A stretch of 64,000 nt of DNA from Sideroxydans lithotrophicus ES-1 (lineage in GTDB: Bacteria > Pseudomonadota > Gammaproteobacteria > Burkholderiales > Gallionellaceae). Shown here piece by piece: positions 28,374 through 36,879 of the stretch (position 1 is its first letter; each line of letters opens with the position of its first letter). A program made the translations under genes and the position numbers. The stretch lies in NCBI RefSeq assembly GCF_000025705.1, contig NC_013959.1, positions 1,603,063 through 1,667,062 of the forward strand, read 5' to 3'. A model generated the notes under the pieces. That model did not search any database, had not been told where the DNA came from, and saw only the letters and a list, made by a program, of their open reading frames with translations.

Positions 28374-29861
28374 ATGGGTAATGATCTGGAAACCGCCGCC
28401 CACCCCGAGAACCTGCGCCGCGTCGCCATCGACCCGGTGTCGCGCGTCGAAGGCCACGGCAAGGTGACCTTGCTGCTCGACGAGAACGACCGTGTGCACC
28501 AGGTGCGGCTGCATATCGTCGAGTTTCGCGGCTTCGAGAAATTCATCCAGGGCCGTCCCTACTGGGAAGCGCCGGTCATGGTGCAGCGGCTGTGCGGTAT
28601 CTGCCCGGTGAGCCACCATCTTGCGGCATCCAAGGCGATGGACATGATCGTCGGTGCGACGCTCACGCCCACGGCGGAAAAGGTGCGGCGGCTGATGCAT
28701 TACGGCCAGATCCTGCAATCGCATGCGCTGCATTTCTTCCACCTGTGTTCGCCGGACCTGTTGTTCGGTTTCGATTCCGATGTCGCTAAGCGCAACATCG
28801 TCGGCATCGCCGCCGCCTATCCGGACATCGCAAAACAGGGGGTGCTGCTGCGCAAGTTCGGGCAGGAAGTGATCCGCATCACCGCAGGAAAACGCATTCA
28901 CGGCACCGGTTCCGTTCCCGGCGGGGTCAACAAGAACGTCAGCTTCGAAGAACGCGATTACCTGCTCAAGGACATCGAACAGATCGTGGCCTGGAGCAAG
29001 GATGCCGTTGGCATCGCGCGACAACTGTTCGAGCAGAATCTCGACCTGTACAACGATTTCGGTCGCTTCAAGGCGCACACGCTCAATCTGGTGCGTGCCG
29101 ACGGTGCGCTGGACCTGTACCACGGCGGATTGCGCGCGCGCGACATGGAAGGTCAAACGCTGTTCGATCATCACGACTATGGACATTACTGGGATGTGAT
29201 CTTCGAGGACGTGAAGCCGTGGTCGTACATGAAATTCCCGTTCCTACGCAGCCTCGGACCGGAGAACGGCTGGTATCGCGTCGGACCGCTGACGCGCGTG
29301 ACCCAGTGTGACTTTATTCCCACGCCGCTGGCCGAAGCGCAGCGCCAGGAATTCCTCGCCTTCAACGGCGGCTCTGCGACAGGCGCGACGCTCGGTTTCC
29401 ATTGGGCACGCATGATCGAGATGCTGCACTCTGCCGAAGTGATCCGCGACCTGCTGCACGATCCTGACCTGCAAGGCAGCGAGCTGGTCAGCCAGGGCGC
29501 ACGGCAGGAACGCGGCGTGGGCGTGATCGAAGCGCCGCGCGGCACGCTGATCCATCACTACAAGGTGGACGATAACGACCAGATCGTGCGCTGCAACCTG
29601 ATCGTTTCCACCACCCACAACAACCAGGCGATGAACGAGGCCATCCGCTCCGTGGCAAGGCAGTACATCGACGGAAAGAAGCTCACCGAAGGGCTGCTCA
29701 ACCATATCGAAGTCGCCATCCGCGCCTTCGACCCCTGCCTCTCCTGTGCCACGCATGCCTTGGGCAAGATGCCGCTGGAAGTGGAACTGCTGGATGCAGA
29801 AGGTGCCCGCGTAGATGTGCTGACGCGTTCATCCGACGGTTCTTTCAGCTGCGCTGCCTGA
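28374..29861 (+). CDS. hoxH: NAD-reducing [NiFe] hydrogenase large subunit HoxH
   Basis: 495 residues from ATG at 28374 (AAAGGA in front; a TTG two codons earlier is less likely). The Ni-Fe site cysteines are C74/C77 in RLCGICPVSHH and C455/C458 in DPCLSCATH. The 34-residue tail after H461 (ALGKMPLEVE...) should be removed by the maturation protease once nickel is in. DPVSRVEGHGK near the N-terminus is the family signature. It forms the H2-activating centre with HoxY. The tail is longer than the ~15 residues seen in the membrane enzyme of this window. Confidence 0.96.
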   Translation: MGNDLETAAHPENLRRVAIDPVSRVEGHGKVTLLLDENDRVHQVRLHIVEFRGFEKFIQGRPYWEAPVMVQRLCGICPVSHHLAASKAMDMIVGATLTPTAEKVRRLMHYGQILQSHALHFFHLCSPDLLFGFDSDVAKRNIVGIAAAYPDIAKQGVLLRKFGQEVIRITAGKRIHGTGSVPGGVNKNVSFEERDYLLKDIEQIVAWSKDAVGIARQLFEQNLDLYNDFGRFKAHTLNLVRADGALDLYHGGLRARDMEGQTLFDHHDYGHYWDVIFEDVKPWSYMKFPFLRSLGPENGWYRVGPLTRVTQCDFIPTPLAEAQRQEFLAFNGGSATGATLGFHWARMIEMLHSAEVIRDLLHDPDLQGSELVSQGARQERGVGVIEAPRGTLIHHYKVDDNDQIVRCNLIVSTTHNNQAMNEAIRSVARQYIDGKKLTEGLLNHIEVAIRAFDPCLSCATHALGKMPLEVELLDAEGARVDVLTRSSDGSFSCAA

Positions 29862-30322
29862 TGCCTGCCCCGCTGCTCGTCTTCGCCATCGGCAACGAAT
29901 CGCGCGGCGACGACGCACTGGCCCCGCTGCTGCTGCGACAACTCGCAGCGCAAGATTTTTCCCAAGCCGAGTTCATCGAAGATTTCCAGTTGCAGGTCGA
30001 GCACGTCACCGACCTCGCCGGGCGCGATGCCATCCTGTTCGTGGATGCAGACATGTCCTGTGCAGCCCCATGCCTGCTGCAACCCATCGCTGCTGCGCAT
30101 GACCACAGCTACACCAGCCACGCCATGACACCCCATTCCTTGCTGCATGCCTTCCACCAGTTCTATGGCAAAACAGCTCCGCCCAGCTATCTGCTACGCA
30201 TCCGGGGATATGGATTTGAATTGGGAGAGGGATTGAGCCCGGAGGCGAGAGCGAATTTGCAGCAGGCTTATGCGAAGGCACAAGAGTGGATCGCTGAAGT
30301 CGGGACGGTTCAAATTCGATAA
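29861..30322 (+). CDS. hoxW: [NiFe] hydrogenase maturation protease (HoxW-like)
   Basis: 153 residues. FAIGNESRGDDALAPLLL carries the acidic nickel-sensing residue (D17/D18), LFVDADM has D62, and the SHAMTPHSLL region gives a histidine (H87 or H92) in the place of HybD His93. The gene starts on the last base of the hoxH stop, so it is co-translated with its presumed substrate. It should clip the HoxH C-terminal tail. Last gene of the hox unit; no terminator is evident behind it. Confidence 0.88.
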   Translation: MPAPLLVFAIGNESRGDDALAPLLLRQLAAQDFSQAEFIEDFQLQVEHVTDLAGRDAILFVDADMSCAAPCLLQPIAAAHDHSYTSHAMTPHSLLHAFHQFYGKTAPPSYLLRIRGYGFELGEGLSPEARANLQQAYAKAQEWIAEVGTVQIR

Positions 30323-30487
30323 TTAACCGGCAGCATGGTGCCCACCAAAGCGGTCGTCGAACGTCAAAAGATTGATAGCCTTCTACCGACTGTTCCTAAC
30401 CCAAAGCGGTTATTCGCCTCTTCTCGATTTTTGACATTCAAAACAAATCGGGCCTAGTTAGCTGCCGAGCTAGCCTTCAATAATTTC

Positions 30488-31330
30488 TTAGTCTTTGGTT
30501 GGCGTAGCGGTCAGTTCGAATATTCGGTTTATGTAAGTTTCCTTCATACAACCGATGTTTTGGCATTCATTGCGCTTCTTCATCCATTGTCTTTGCATTT
30601 CTCGAAGAGAATTACTTCTCCTGTCCTGCTTCAACATATTCCTGTAGATAGCATCTAACAATCTGTCGAGTGACTTCATCTCATTTTCGCTGCATATTAG
30701 TTTTTCAACTTGGCTCTCGGCCTTACTGCAATTAAAGCTCGCGTAGCTTCTCTCCGGAATATTTTCAATTTTTTGTGCCGGATCGCATTTCTCTGCTTCA
30801 GTTAATTGGTCCAAACAGGTGTATCGCGTTTTTACTTGCCCATCGCTAGGGACTTCAACTTGTTCAACAATGGTCTGTTCCTTCCCTGTTGAATAGTATG
30901 GGAAAAACCTCACATCATTCACCAGTACACCTCCTCTCCAAATTACGCTAAGTTCGGGAGAAACGTGGGTGGTGTTATATGCATAACTCTGAATAATTAT
31001 TTTGTATACATTGTTATTAATGCGGCATTCCCTTACTGCCATTCTGCCCGCATATATCACTCCAGATGGATTGGATGGGCTTACATATGTATCAAACGCC
31101 ATTGAGTAAATATCCAGCGTGTTTGGCATCTGACTCTTTTCTTTCCCTGCTTCATTCCAATCCGAATTATTTCTGATGATTAAGGCATTGGAGTCCTGGT
31201 CGCAATCGACATTTATGAGTGTGTAAAATATATCGGCAACTGCCACATTTGATCCAAGAATGAAAATAATTGCTAATACATTCCTCATTAAACGGGGCAG
31301 CACCGAATTAATCTTTAGATTGTTTCTCAT
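30488..31330 (-). CDS. Exported protein with C-terminal LprI-type domain
   Basis: 280 residues. A signal peptide with core NVLAIIFILGSNVA ends near VAVA. About 130 residues with the look of surface-adhesin-E-type domains follow (YSMAFDTYVSPSNPSGVIYA, ECRINNNVYKII). The C-terminal ~90 residues match the LprI (DUF1311) pattern: FNCSKAESQVEKLICSENE, LDRLLDAIYRNML, QRQWMKKRNEC and CMKETYINRI, with paired cysteines. LprI proteins inhibit lysozyme in some bacteria, so cell-wall protection is possible. The gene is AT-richer than the hydrogenase genes on both sides, which suggests acquisition. Confidence 0.7.
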   Translation of the reverse strand: MRNNLKINSVLPRLMRNVLAIIFILGSNVAVADIFYTLINVDCDQDSNALIIRNNSDWNEAGKEKSQMPNTLDIYSMAFDTYVSPSNPSGVIYAGRMAVRECRINNNVYKIIIQSYAYNTTHVSPELSVIWRGGVLVNDVRFFPYYSTGKEQTIVEQVEVPSDGQVKTRYTCLDQLTEAEKCDPAQKIENIPERSYASFNCSKAESQVEKLICSENEMKSLDRLLDAIYRNMLKQDRRSNSLREMQRQWMKKRNECQNIGCMKETYINRIFELTATPTKD

Positions 31331-31581
31331 AGGAGACTGCTATCCGAGTAGGTGATGTCCGAAAACTATCCCGCCCTTGCAGCGGAGTCAACCAGCAAGA
31401 ATATCTATATCCGGCCTATAGTCGTTCGTTAACTGTCATGCCTGCAAGCTCAGAGTCTTTAGTCATGTCTAACCCAAATTAGAGTACAACCTCGAACGGC
31501 TGCTTGTGGCCGATTTTTGCCCTTTGCTAAATACTATTCCAGTGTCCGTTGTTTCACCGTTAGCGGATGTCAAAACATCGG

Positions 31582-31812
31582 CTACCTGCGGGACTGCTGC
31601 AGACGTGCGAGCTTTTCCGCCCTTCGGATGTTTCTTGTCAGTGCTTTTTGTACCAACGCATAAAATCCGACCAAGTCATGCTCTGGATGATCATCCAGCA
31701 CGCCACAGTCTTGATAGAATTCCGCGATCCATAGTGAATCGAGTTCATCTTTACCTGTTTCTTGCCAATATTCCTCTGCGGCAATTTCCACATAGTCACT
31801 TAGTTTACGCAT
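31582..31812 (-). CDS. Small hypothetical protein, 76 aa
   Basis: 76 residues, acidic in the first half (DYVEIAAEEYWQETGKDEL) and basic at the end (RNIRRAEKLARLQQSRR). No domain, signal peptide or membrane segment is recognised. It stands alone between the LprI-type gene and the killer/antidote pair on the same strand. It could be a small accessory gene of this patch. Confidence is limited by its length. The flanks 31331-31581 and 31813-31932 show nothing else. Confidence 0.5.
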   Translation of the reverse strand: MRKLSDYVEIAAEEYWQETGKDELDSLWIAEFYQDCGVLDDHPEHDLVGFYALVQKALTRNIRRAEKLARLQQSRR

Positions 31813-31932
31813 CGAGCCCCCAGTGAAGTTTTCTGGAAGAATTAAAACGATCGTGACCTTCTGCGTCTGGCCGCAAAATGACTCGCATACGCCGGTTGGC
31901 GAAAGTCCGTTCCCAGTTTGGATGCGGTCGAG

Positions 31933-32223
31933 TTATACGCTGGCGTGAAGTTTCATGCCAAGGGCCTTCGTTACCTTTAGAATAGTGTCAAAGGTTGGCG
32001 CTCTTTCGCCTGAAAGAGCCTTGTACAAACTCTCTCGTGAAAGGCCAGTATCTTTTGCGACCTGTGACATACCACGAGCGCGGGCTATATCACCAAGAGC
32101 TTTTGCGATGAATGCGGCATCACCATCAGCCTCTTCGATGCATGCATCAAGGTAGAGTGCCATTTCTTCTGGCGTACGGAGATGTTCTGCAACATCGTAA
32201 CTTGAAGTTTGAGTTTTATTCAT
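31933..32223 (-). CDS. Addiction module antidote protein (HTH, HigA-like)
   Basis: 96 residues. An N-terminal stretch DVAEHLRTPEEMALYLDACIEE precedes a helix-turn-helix (MSQVAKDTGLSRESLYKALSG) and the end TFDTILKVTKALGMKLHASV, the usual layout of antidotes in the killer/antidote family. It should neutralise the upstream toxin and repress the pair. It begins 8 bases after the toxin stop. Toxin-first order is as in HigBA. Confidence 0.9.
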   Translation of the reverse strand: MNKTQTSSYDVAEHLRTPEEMALYLDACIEEADGDAAFIAKALGDIARARGMSQVAKDTGLSRESLYKALSGERAPTFDTILKVTKALGMKLHASV

Positions 32224-32231
32224 ATTGCCTC

Positions 32232-32522
32232 CTACAAATTCTCCGCAAGGCGCAAAGCAGTTTTAATGTCTGCTTCTTGAGTTCGTTTATCTCCACCCGC
32301 TAGGAGAACAATCAATATCTCACCATGTTTAATGAAATAAACTCTGTAACCAGGGCCGTAATCAATCCTCAATTCAGACACCCCAGATCCAACTGGTTTT
32401 GCATCTCCTGGATTGCCAGATCGTAACCTTTCAATTCGAACTAAAATTCTCGTTCGTGCCTGCGGGTCTCGTAGATCGTCAATCCATTTTGCGTATTCGG
32501 CTGTTTTGCGAATTTCAATCAT
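32232..32522 (-). CDS. Addiction module killer protein (RelE/HigB superfamily toxin)
   Basis: 96 residues. MIEIRKTAEYAKWIDDLRDP, RARI-like core ARTRILVRIERLRSGNPGDA, and the closing SELRIDYGPGYRVYF with ILLLxGGDK-like IVLLAGGDKRTQEADI are the signature of this toxin group. Likely a ribosome-dependent or free mRNA interferase. First gene of the pair, with the antidote 8 bases downstream. Lies between the two hydrogenase loci. The 197 bases upstream to 32719 contain only a possible stem-loop behind hynL. Confidence 0.9.
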   Translation of the reverse strand: MIEIRKTAEYAKWIDDLRDPQARTRILVRIERLRSGNPGDAKPVGSGVSELRIDYGPGYRVYFIKHGEILIVLLAGGDKRTQEADIKTALRLAENL

Positions 32523-32687
32523 AGCAAAGTGTAGCCAGTAGGCTACGACATGTCAATCATTGGACGATCTCGTTGAATGTCTCAATTGGGCAACCGATTC
32601 CTGTCTGTTTCCTATTTCAGCCGTAAGAGACTGCTATTGGGAACAAGCAGTCTACCCCCAACAACTTACCAGAATGATAGATGAGAC

Positions 32688-32711
32688 GGCGATGACCGGC
32701 CAGCCATCGCC
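32688..32711 (-). terminator. Stem-loop downstream of the large-subunit gene
   Basis: GGCGATG/CATCGCC, 7 perfect pairs with a 10-base loop, 9 bases after the hynL stop. There is no T tract, so it is a possible 3' stabilising hairpin or a weak terminator. Confidence 0.35.
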
Positions 32712-32719
32712 ACAAGAAG

Positions 32720-34489
32720 TTAAACCACCTTCACCTGCACCAGTTCTTCTCCGTTCGGGTCGGTGACATGCACTGCGCAGGCGATGCATGGATCGAAACT
32801 GTGGATGGTGCGCAGGATCTCGATGGGTTGTTTCACATCATGCAGCTGGTGGCCTTTCAAAGCTGCCTCGTATGGCCCCTGATTCCCCTGGGCATCGCGC
32901 GGGCCGGCATTCCAGGTACTGGGCACGATGGCCTGGTAGTTATCGATCTTCTGGTCCTTGATGACGATCCAGTGCGAAAGCGCACCGCGCGGCGCTTCCA
33001 TGACACCGACGCCCTGCGCATGGCTGGGCCAGGTCGATGGGTCCCATTTGGTTTCGTTGAAGGTCTTCACATCGCCAGCCTTGATGTTGGCGACCAGCTG
33101 GTCGTACCAGCCCTGCATCGCGTCGGCAACGATCTTGGTCTCCAGCGTGCGCGCTGCCGTGCGCCCCAGTGTCGAATACAACGCCTGTACCGGCACATCG
33201 AGTTTCTTCAGTGTCATGCCAACCAGCTCCCTGGTCTGTTCATGGCCGGAGGCATACAGCATCAACACGCGCGCCAGCGGCCCGACCTCCACCGCCTTGC
33301 CTTTCCAGCGTGGCGATTTCAGCCATGAGTATTCCTTGTCCACATCCAGATGGTCATACGGCGGTTTCGGGCCGGTATAGTCGAGCTTTGTCTCGCCCTT
33401 GTAGGGATGCAGTCCCTTTTCTTTTCCCACGGAGTAGTCGTACCAGGCATGGCTGACGAACTCCTGGATCTCTCCTTCCGCATCCATGTCGATAGGATGG
33501 ATCTTGCTCAGGTCGCGATCCAGTATCACGCCGGATGGGATCAGGTAGGAGGACGGATCGGACATGCCCTTGGCCGGAAAATCTCCGAAGGTGAGGAAGT
33601 TGCCCACGCCCTCGCCCTGTTTCGCCCAGTCCTTGTAGAAACCGGCGATGGCCAGCGTATCCGGCACATAGACCTGGTCGACGAAGCTGCGCATCTGGTT
33701 GATCGCGTTCTGCACCGTTTGCAGGCCGACCACATTGAGCGCGGTGCCGGAGTTGCCGCCGTGGAAATGCGGGCCGTTGCCTTGTCCCGGATGATTCGGG
33801 TCGATGCTGATCGCGCACGGTACGCCGCCGACCAGGAACATCGGGTGCGGGTTCTTGCCGCCGAACACGGCATGCAGTTTGACCACGTCGCGCTGCCAGG
33901 CCAGCGCATCCAGATAATGCGCCACCGCCATCAGGTTCGCTTCCGGCGGCAACTTGTAGGCTGGATGCCCCCAGTAGCCGTTGGCGAAGATACCCAACTG
34001 GCCGGCATCGACGAAACCTTTCAGTTTCTTCTGCACATCGCTGAAATAGCCGGGAGAGGATTTGGCGTAGCCGGACAGGCTCTGTGCCAGCGCTGAGGTC
34101 GCTTTGGGATCGGCCTTCAATGCCGAGACCACATCCACCCAGTCCAGCGCATGCAGGTGATAGAAGTGCATCACGTGGTCGTGAATATATTGCGCGCCGA
34201 TCATCATATTGCGGATCAGCTGCGCATTGCTCGGCACTTCGATCTTCAGCGCATTTTCCACGGCACGCACGGAGGCGATGCCATGCACCAGCGTGCACAC
34301 GCCGCAGATGCGCTGGGCGAATGCCCAAGCCTCGCGCGGATCGCGTCCGCGCAGGATGATCTCGATGCCGCGCACCATGGTCCCTGCGGATGAGGCGCGC
34401 GAGATGCGGTTGTCCGCGTCCATTTCCGCCTCGATGCGCAAGTGGCCTTCGATGCGGGTGATCGGGTCGACTACGATGGTTTGCGTCAT
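32720..34489 (-). CDS. hynL: Membrane-linked [NiFe] hydrogenase large subunit (group 1e, Isp type)
   Basis: 589 residues. Ni-Fe ligands C62/C65 in RICGVCTLVHG and C568/C571 in DPCIACAVH; the 15-residue tail after H574 (VTDPNGEELVQVKVV) is the protease target. Family signature VDPITRIEGHLR is at the start, and the middle has GNGPHFHGGNSG. It pairs with the Tat-exported small subunit. Assignment to group 1e rests on gene order: small subunit, Isp1, Isp2, then this gene. A 145-residue unknown protein is encoded directly upstream, ending 11 bases before this start. Confidence 0.95.
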   Translation of the reverse strand: MTQTIVVDPITRIEGHLRIEAEMDADNRISRASSAGTMVRGIEIILRGRDPREAWAFAQRICGVCTLVHGIASVRAVENALKIEVPSNAQLIRNMMIGAQYIHDHVMHFYHLHALDWVDVVSALKADPKATSALAQSLSGYAKSSPGYFSDVQKKLKGFVDAGQLGIFANGYWGHPAYKLPPEANLMAVAHYLDALAWQRDVVKLHAVFGGKNPHPMFLVGGVPCAISIDPNHPGQGNGPHFHGGNSGTALNVVGLQTVQNAINQMRSFVDQVYVPDTLAIAGFYKDWAKQGEGVGNFLTFGDFPAKGMSDPSSYLIPSGVILDRDLSKIHPIDMDAEGEIQEFVSHAWYDYSVGKEKGLHPYKGETKLDYTGPKPPYDHLDVDKEYSWLKSPRWKGKAVEVGPLARVLMLYASGHEQTRELVGMTLKKLDVPVQALYSTLGRTAARTLETKIVADAMQGWYDQLVANIKAGDVKTFNETKWDPSTWPSHAQGVGVMEAPRGALSHWIVIKDQKIDNYQAIVPSTWNAGPRDAQGNQGPYEAALKGHQLHDVKQPIEILRTIHSFDPCIACAVHVTDPNGEELVQVKVV

Positions 34490-34499
34490 GTCTTATCCC

Positions 34500-34937
34500 T
34501 CAAACGTTCAAAAAATCCGCCAGGATGCGGTATTGCGCCGAGGTCTCGGCATTGTCCGTTCCCCGGCCAGTGGCGATGCTCTCGCAGGTGCGTGCCATGC
34601 GCGCGTGCATCGCAGCGTCCCATGCAGGAGCATCCGCAGTCTTGAAACAGGCCAGCACTGCCTGCGCAACGAAATGGCCAGCCTGGTCGTTCCAGTCGCA
34701 TTCATGTCCGCACTGAGTGAAACTGTCTACGCTGGCTTTACCGGCCGACTGATGTGCGGCGGCAAGCTCGTCTTCGGTTATATCGGAACGTTTGGCCGCA
34801 TTCACCGCGTTCCTCACTCTGGCGTCCTTGCTCAGTGCAAGCACGTTTTCCGCAAAGCGCGCGGCAACCTGACGCTGCCCGGCTCTGGAAAGGCCGTTCA
34901 GGGCAAGCTTGAATTCGTTGTCGTTATTGATGGCCAT
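34500..34937 (-). CDS. Unknown protein inside the Isp-type hydrogenase operon, 145 aa
   Basis: 145 residues from ATG at 34937, with AAGGAG nine bases upstream; it starts 4 bases after the isp2 stop and ends 10 bases before hynL, so it is a real operon member. It is mainly helical (LSRAGQRQVAARFAENVLAL), soluble, with four cysteines in the second half, two of them in SFTQCGHECDWND. No signal peptide or known domain is recognised. A chaperone or adaptor for the large subunit is possible from position only. Confidence 0.8.
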   Translation of the reverse strand: MAINNDNEFKLALNGLSRAGQRQVAARFAENVLALSKDARVRNAVNAAKRSDITEDELAAAHQSAGKASVDSFTQCGHECDWNDQAGHFVAQAVLACFKTADAPAWDAAMHARMARTCESIATGRGTDNAETSAQYRILADFLNV

Positions 34938-34941
34938 CGCA

Positions 34942-36204
34942 TCATTCTCCTTCAACCAGATGATCGGCGAGCAACTCAGTCAGGCCGATCACATCGACCT
35001 TCATGTGATAGTGCTCCAGGCCTTCTTCCAGCACGATGCGGCAGTTGGCACACGCGGTGACCAGCGTATGCACGCCGGTGGTTTCGAGCTGGCGTTTCTT
35101 GACCTTGAACGCCTCCAGGCGCAACGGTTCGGCGCGCGAGTTGGCCGACACCCCGCCACCACCACCGCAACACCAGTTCATCACGCCGGCATCCGGCATC
35201 TCGCGAAAATCCGCGGCAACATCGCCAAGCAGGCGGCGCGGCTGCTCCACCACCCCGCCGCGGCGGGTGATCTGGCAGGGATCGTGGTATGTCAACGGAC
35301 GTGCATCCTTGCCCGTGGTCTTGATCTTGCCAGCCGTGCGCAGTTCGTCCAGCACTTCGAGAATATGCTTCACTTCGAAGCCGAATGGTCTGCCCATCAG
35401 GTTCGGCCCTTCCCAGCGTATCGCGGTGAAGGCATGGCCGCATTCCGGGCTGATCACGCATTTGACCTTCAGGCGCTCGGCTGCCACCACGATGCGGCTG
35501 ACGATCTCGCGCGCCAGATCCGACGCCCCAATCTGGATGCCGCTGTTGGTCGCCTCGAACGCATCCTGCGCCAAGGTCCAGCTCACGCCGGCCTGCTTGA
35601 AGATGCGGCACAGTGCAGAAAGGTATTCGGGGAAGTTGATGATTTCCATCGAGGACATCAGCACCAGGTAGTCGGCACCCTCGCGTTCCACCGGCACCTC
35701 GATGCCGGTCTCGGCCTGCACATGCTTGATCTGGGCCAGTACCGCCGGCCACTTGATACCCATCGGGCTGCCGATGTTGACGGCACGCGTCGTCGCACCG
35801 ATCAGGTCTTCCTGTGCATGGCCGGATGCCGCCATGCCTTCGCGCATCTTGCGGATCATGTAGGTGATGTCGTTGCCGACCGGACAGACCATGGAACAGC
35901 GGCCGCACATCGTGCAACTGTCGTAGACCAAGGGCTCCCACTCGGCCAGTTCCGCATCGGTCACCGGCTTGGACAGACCCAGCATCTTTGCGAGCTTGCC
36001 GAGCAGCGTGTATTCCTGCTTCCACACACGGCGCAACGGTTCCAGCTTGTGGATCGGCGTGTACTTTTCTTCGCCGGTTTCGTTATAGAACAGGCAAGCC
36101 TCGGCACACAATCCGCAATGCACACAACTGGAGAAATAGCTGGCGATCGGCGTATCGATCACTTCCTTGAAGGCGTTGAGGCCTTTCTCTAAAGTCGCAC
36201 TCAT
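34942..36204 (-). CDS. isp2: Isp2: HdrD/DsrK-like iron-sulfur protein of the hydrogenase
   Basis: 420 residues. Two ferredoxin-type sites, CVHCGLCAEACLF (about 27-39) and CTMCGRCSMVCPVG (about 95-108), are followed by two CCG-type domains: the first is degenerate (CVISPECGHAFTAI), the second has NWCCGGGGGVSAN and TACANC. It resembles the catalytic subunit of heterodisulfide reductase and DsrK. It should take electrons from the hydrogenase and exchange them with Isp1 heme or a thiol/sulfur carrier on the cytoplasmic side. Start ATG at 36204, 15 bases after the isp1 stop, with CGGGAGAG ahead. Confidence 0.93.
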   Translation of the reverse strand: MSATLEKGLNAFKEVIDTPIASYFSSCVHCGLCAEACLFYNETGEEKYTPIHKLEPLRRVWKQEYTLLGKLAKMLGLSKPVTDAELAEWEPLVYDSCTMCGRCSMVCPVGNDITYMIRKMREGMAASGHAQEDLIGATTRAVNIGSPMGIKWPAVLAQIKHVQAETGIEVPVEREGADYLVLMSSMEIINFPEYLSALCRIFKQAGVSWTLAQDAFEATNSGIQIGASDLAREIVSRIVVAAERLKVKCVISPECGHAFTAIRWEGPNLMGRPFGFEVKHILEVLDELRTAGKIKTTGKDARPLTYHDPCQITRRGGVVEQPRRLLGDVAADFREMPDAGVMNWCCGGGGGVSANSRAEPLRLEAFKVKKRQLETTGVHTLVTACANCRIVLEEGLEHYHMKVDVIGLTELLADHLVEGE

Positions 36205-36219
36205 CTTCAGCTCTCCCGG

Positions 36220-36879
36220 TTAAGAAGCCACACCCTTGCGTCCAAAGAAATCACCGTTGTACCAGCGCGAGATGAACAACGAGAACGTGTGGAACAGCTT
36301 GGTGAACGGCAACAGCACCAGCAACAATTCGACAGAAAAGATATGCAATGCAAGCATCAGGGTGTACTCGACGAACAGGTGGTGATAGGCCATGTAGCCA
36401 GTCAGCAACGGCAGGAAGGTCGCCGCCCAGGCAACATAATCGCCGACGCCTGACAGCATGCGCTTCACCTTGTTGTTGAGCCGATGCGCCAGCGATACGC
36501 CCAAGGCCAGCATCGCTGCGACGACCGAAGCGTCGACCAGCGCGGTCGGCAAGCCGGGCCAGTGCAGCCCTGTCACGCTGCGGAAGAATGCGATATGCGG
36601 GACAAAAAAGAGGATGGCCAGGAACAACCCAGCATGGAACACATAGCCGCTGATATAGGTCACCGGATCGCGTTTCAACATGCCTTCGGCCGGCAAGGAA
36701 CGCGTGAACACGGTGCGCCAGCCGCTGCCCACACTGTCGGTCCGTGGTCTTGCCAGATCGGCTTTGCGGCCCAGACCGAAGATCTCGAACAGGCGCAGTA
36801 CGACGCCAACCAGAAAGATCATCATTGCCCAGTTCAATGCGCTGCCGCGTGCAAAGGTCAGGAGTTCGAGGTGGTTCAT
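36220..36879 (-). CDS. isp1: Isp1: membrane cytochrome b-like subunit (NarI/DsrM type)
   Basis: 219 residues from ATG at 36879, which overlaps the small-subunit stop (ATGA); the open frame upstream of this is shadow. About five membrane helices: NWAMMIFLVGVVLRLFEIFG, FHAGLFLAILFFVPHIAFF, DASVVAAMLALGVSLAH, WAATFLPLLTGYMAYHH and LMLALHIFSVELLLVLL. Histidines in YVFHAGLF, MAYHHLF and LALHIF are candidate heme ligands. It belongs to the respiratory nitrate reductase gamma/DsrM group and ties the hydrogenase to the quinone pool, with Isp2 as partner. Confidence 0.92.
   Translation of the reverse strand: MNHLELLTFARGSALNWAMMIFLVGVVLRLFEIFGLGRKADLARPRTDSVGSGWRTVFTRSLPAEGMLKRDPVTYISGYVFHAGLFLAILFFVPHIAFFRSVTGLHWPGLPTALVDASVVAAMLALGVSLAHRLNNKVKRMLSGVGDYVAWAATFLPLLTGYMAYHHLFVEYTLMLALHIFSVELLLVLLPFTKLFHTFSLFISRWYNGDFFGRKGVAS

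Noticed and set aside
27774-29186. 470-codon frame antisense to hoxY-hoxH
   Set aside because: It crosses the CACAGAG palindrome and both gene bodies, and its product resembles no protein.
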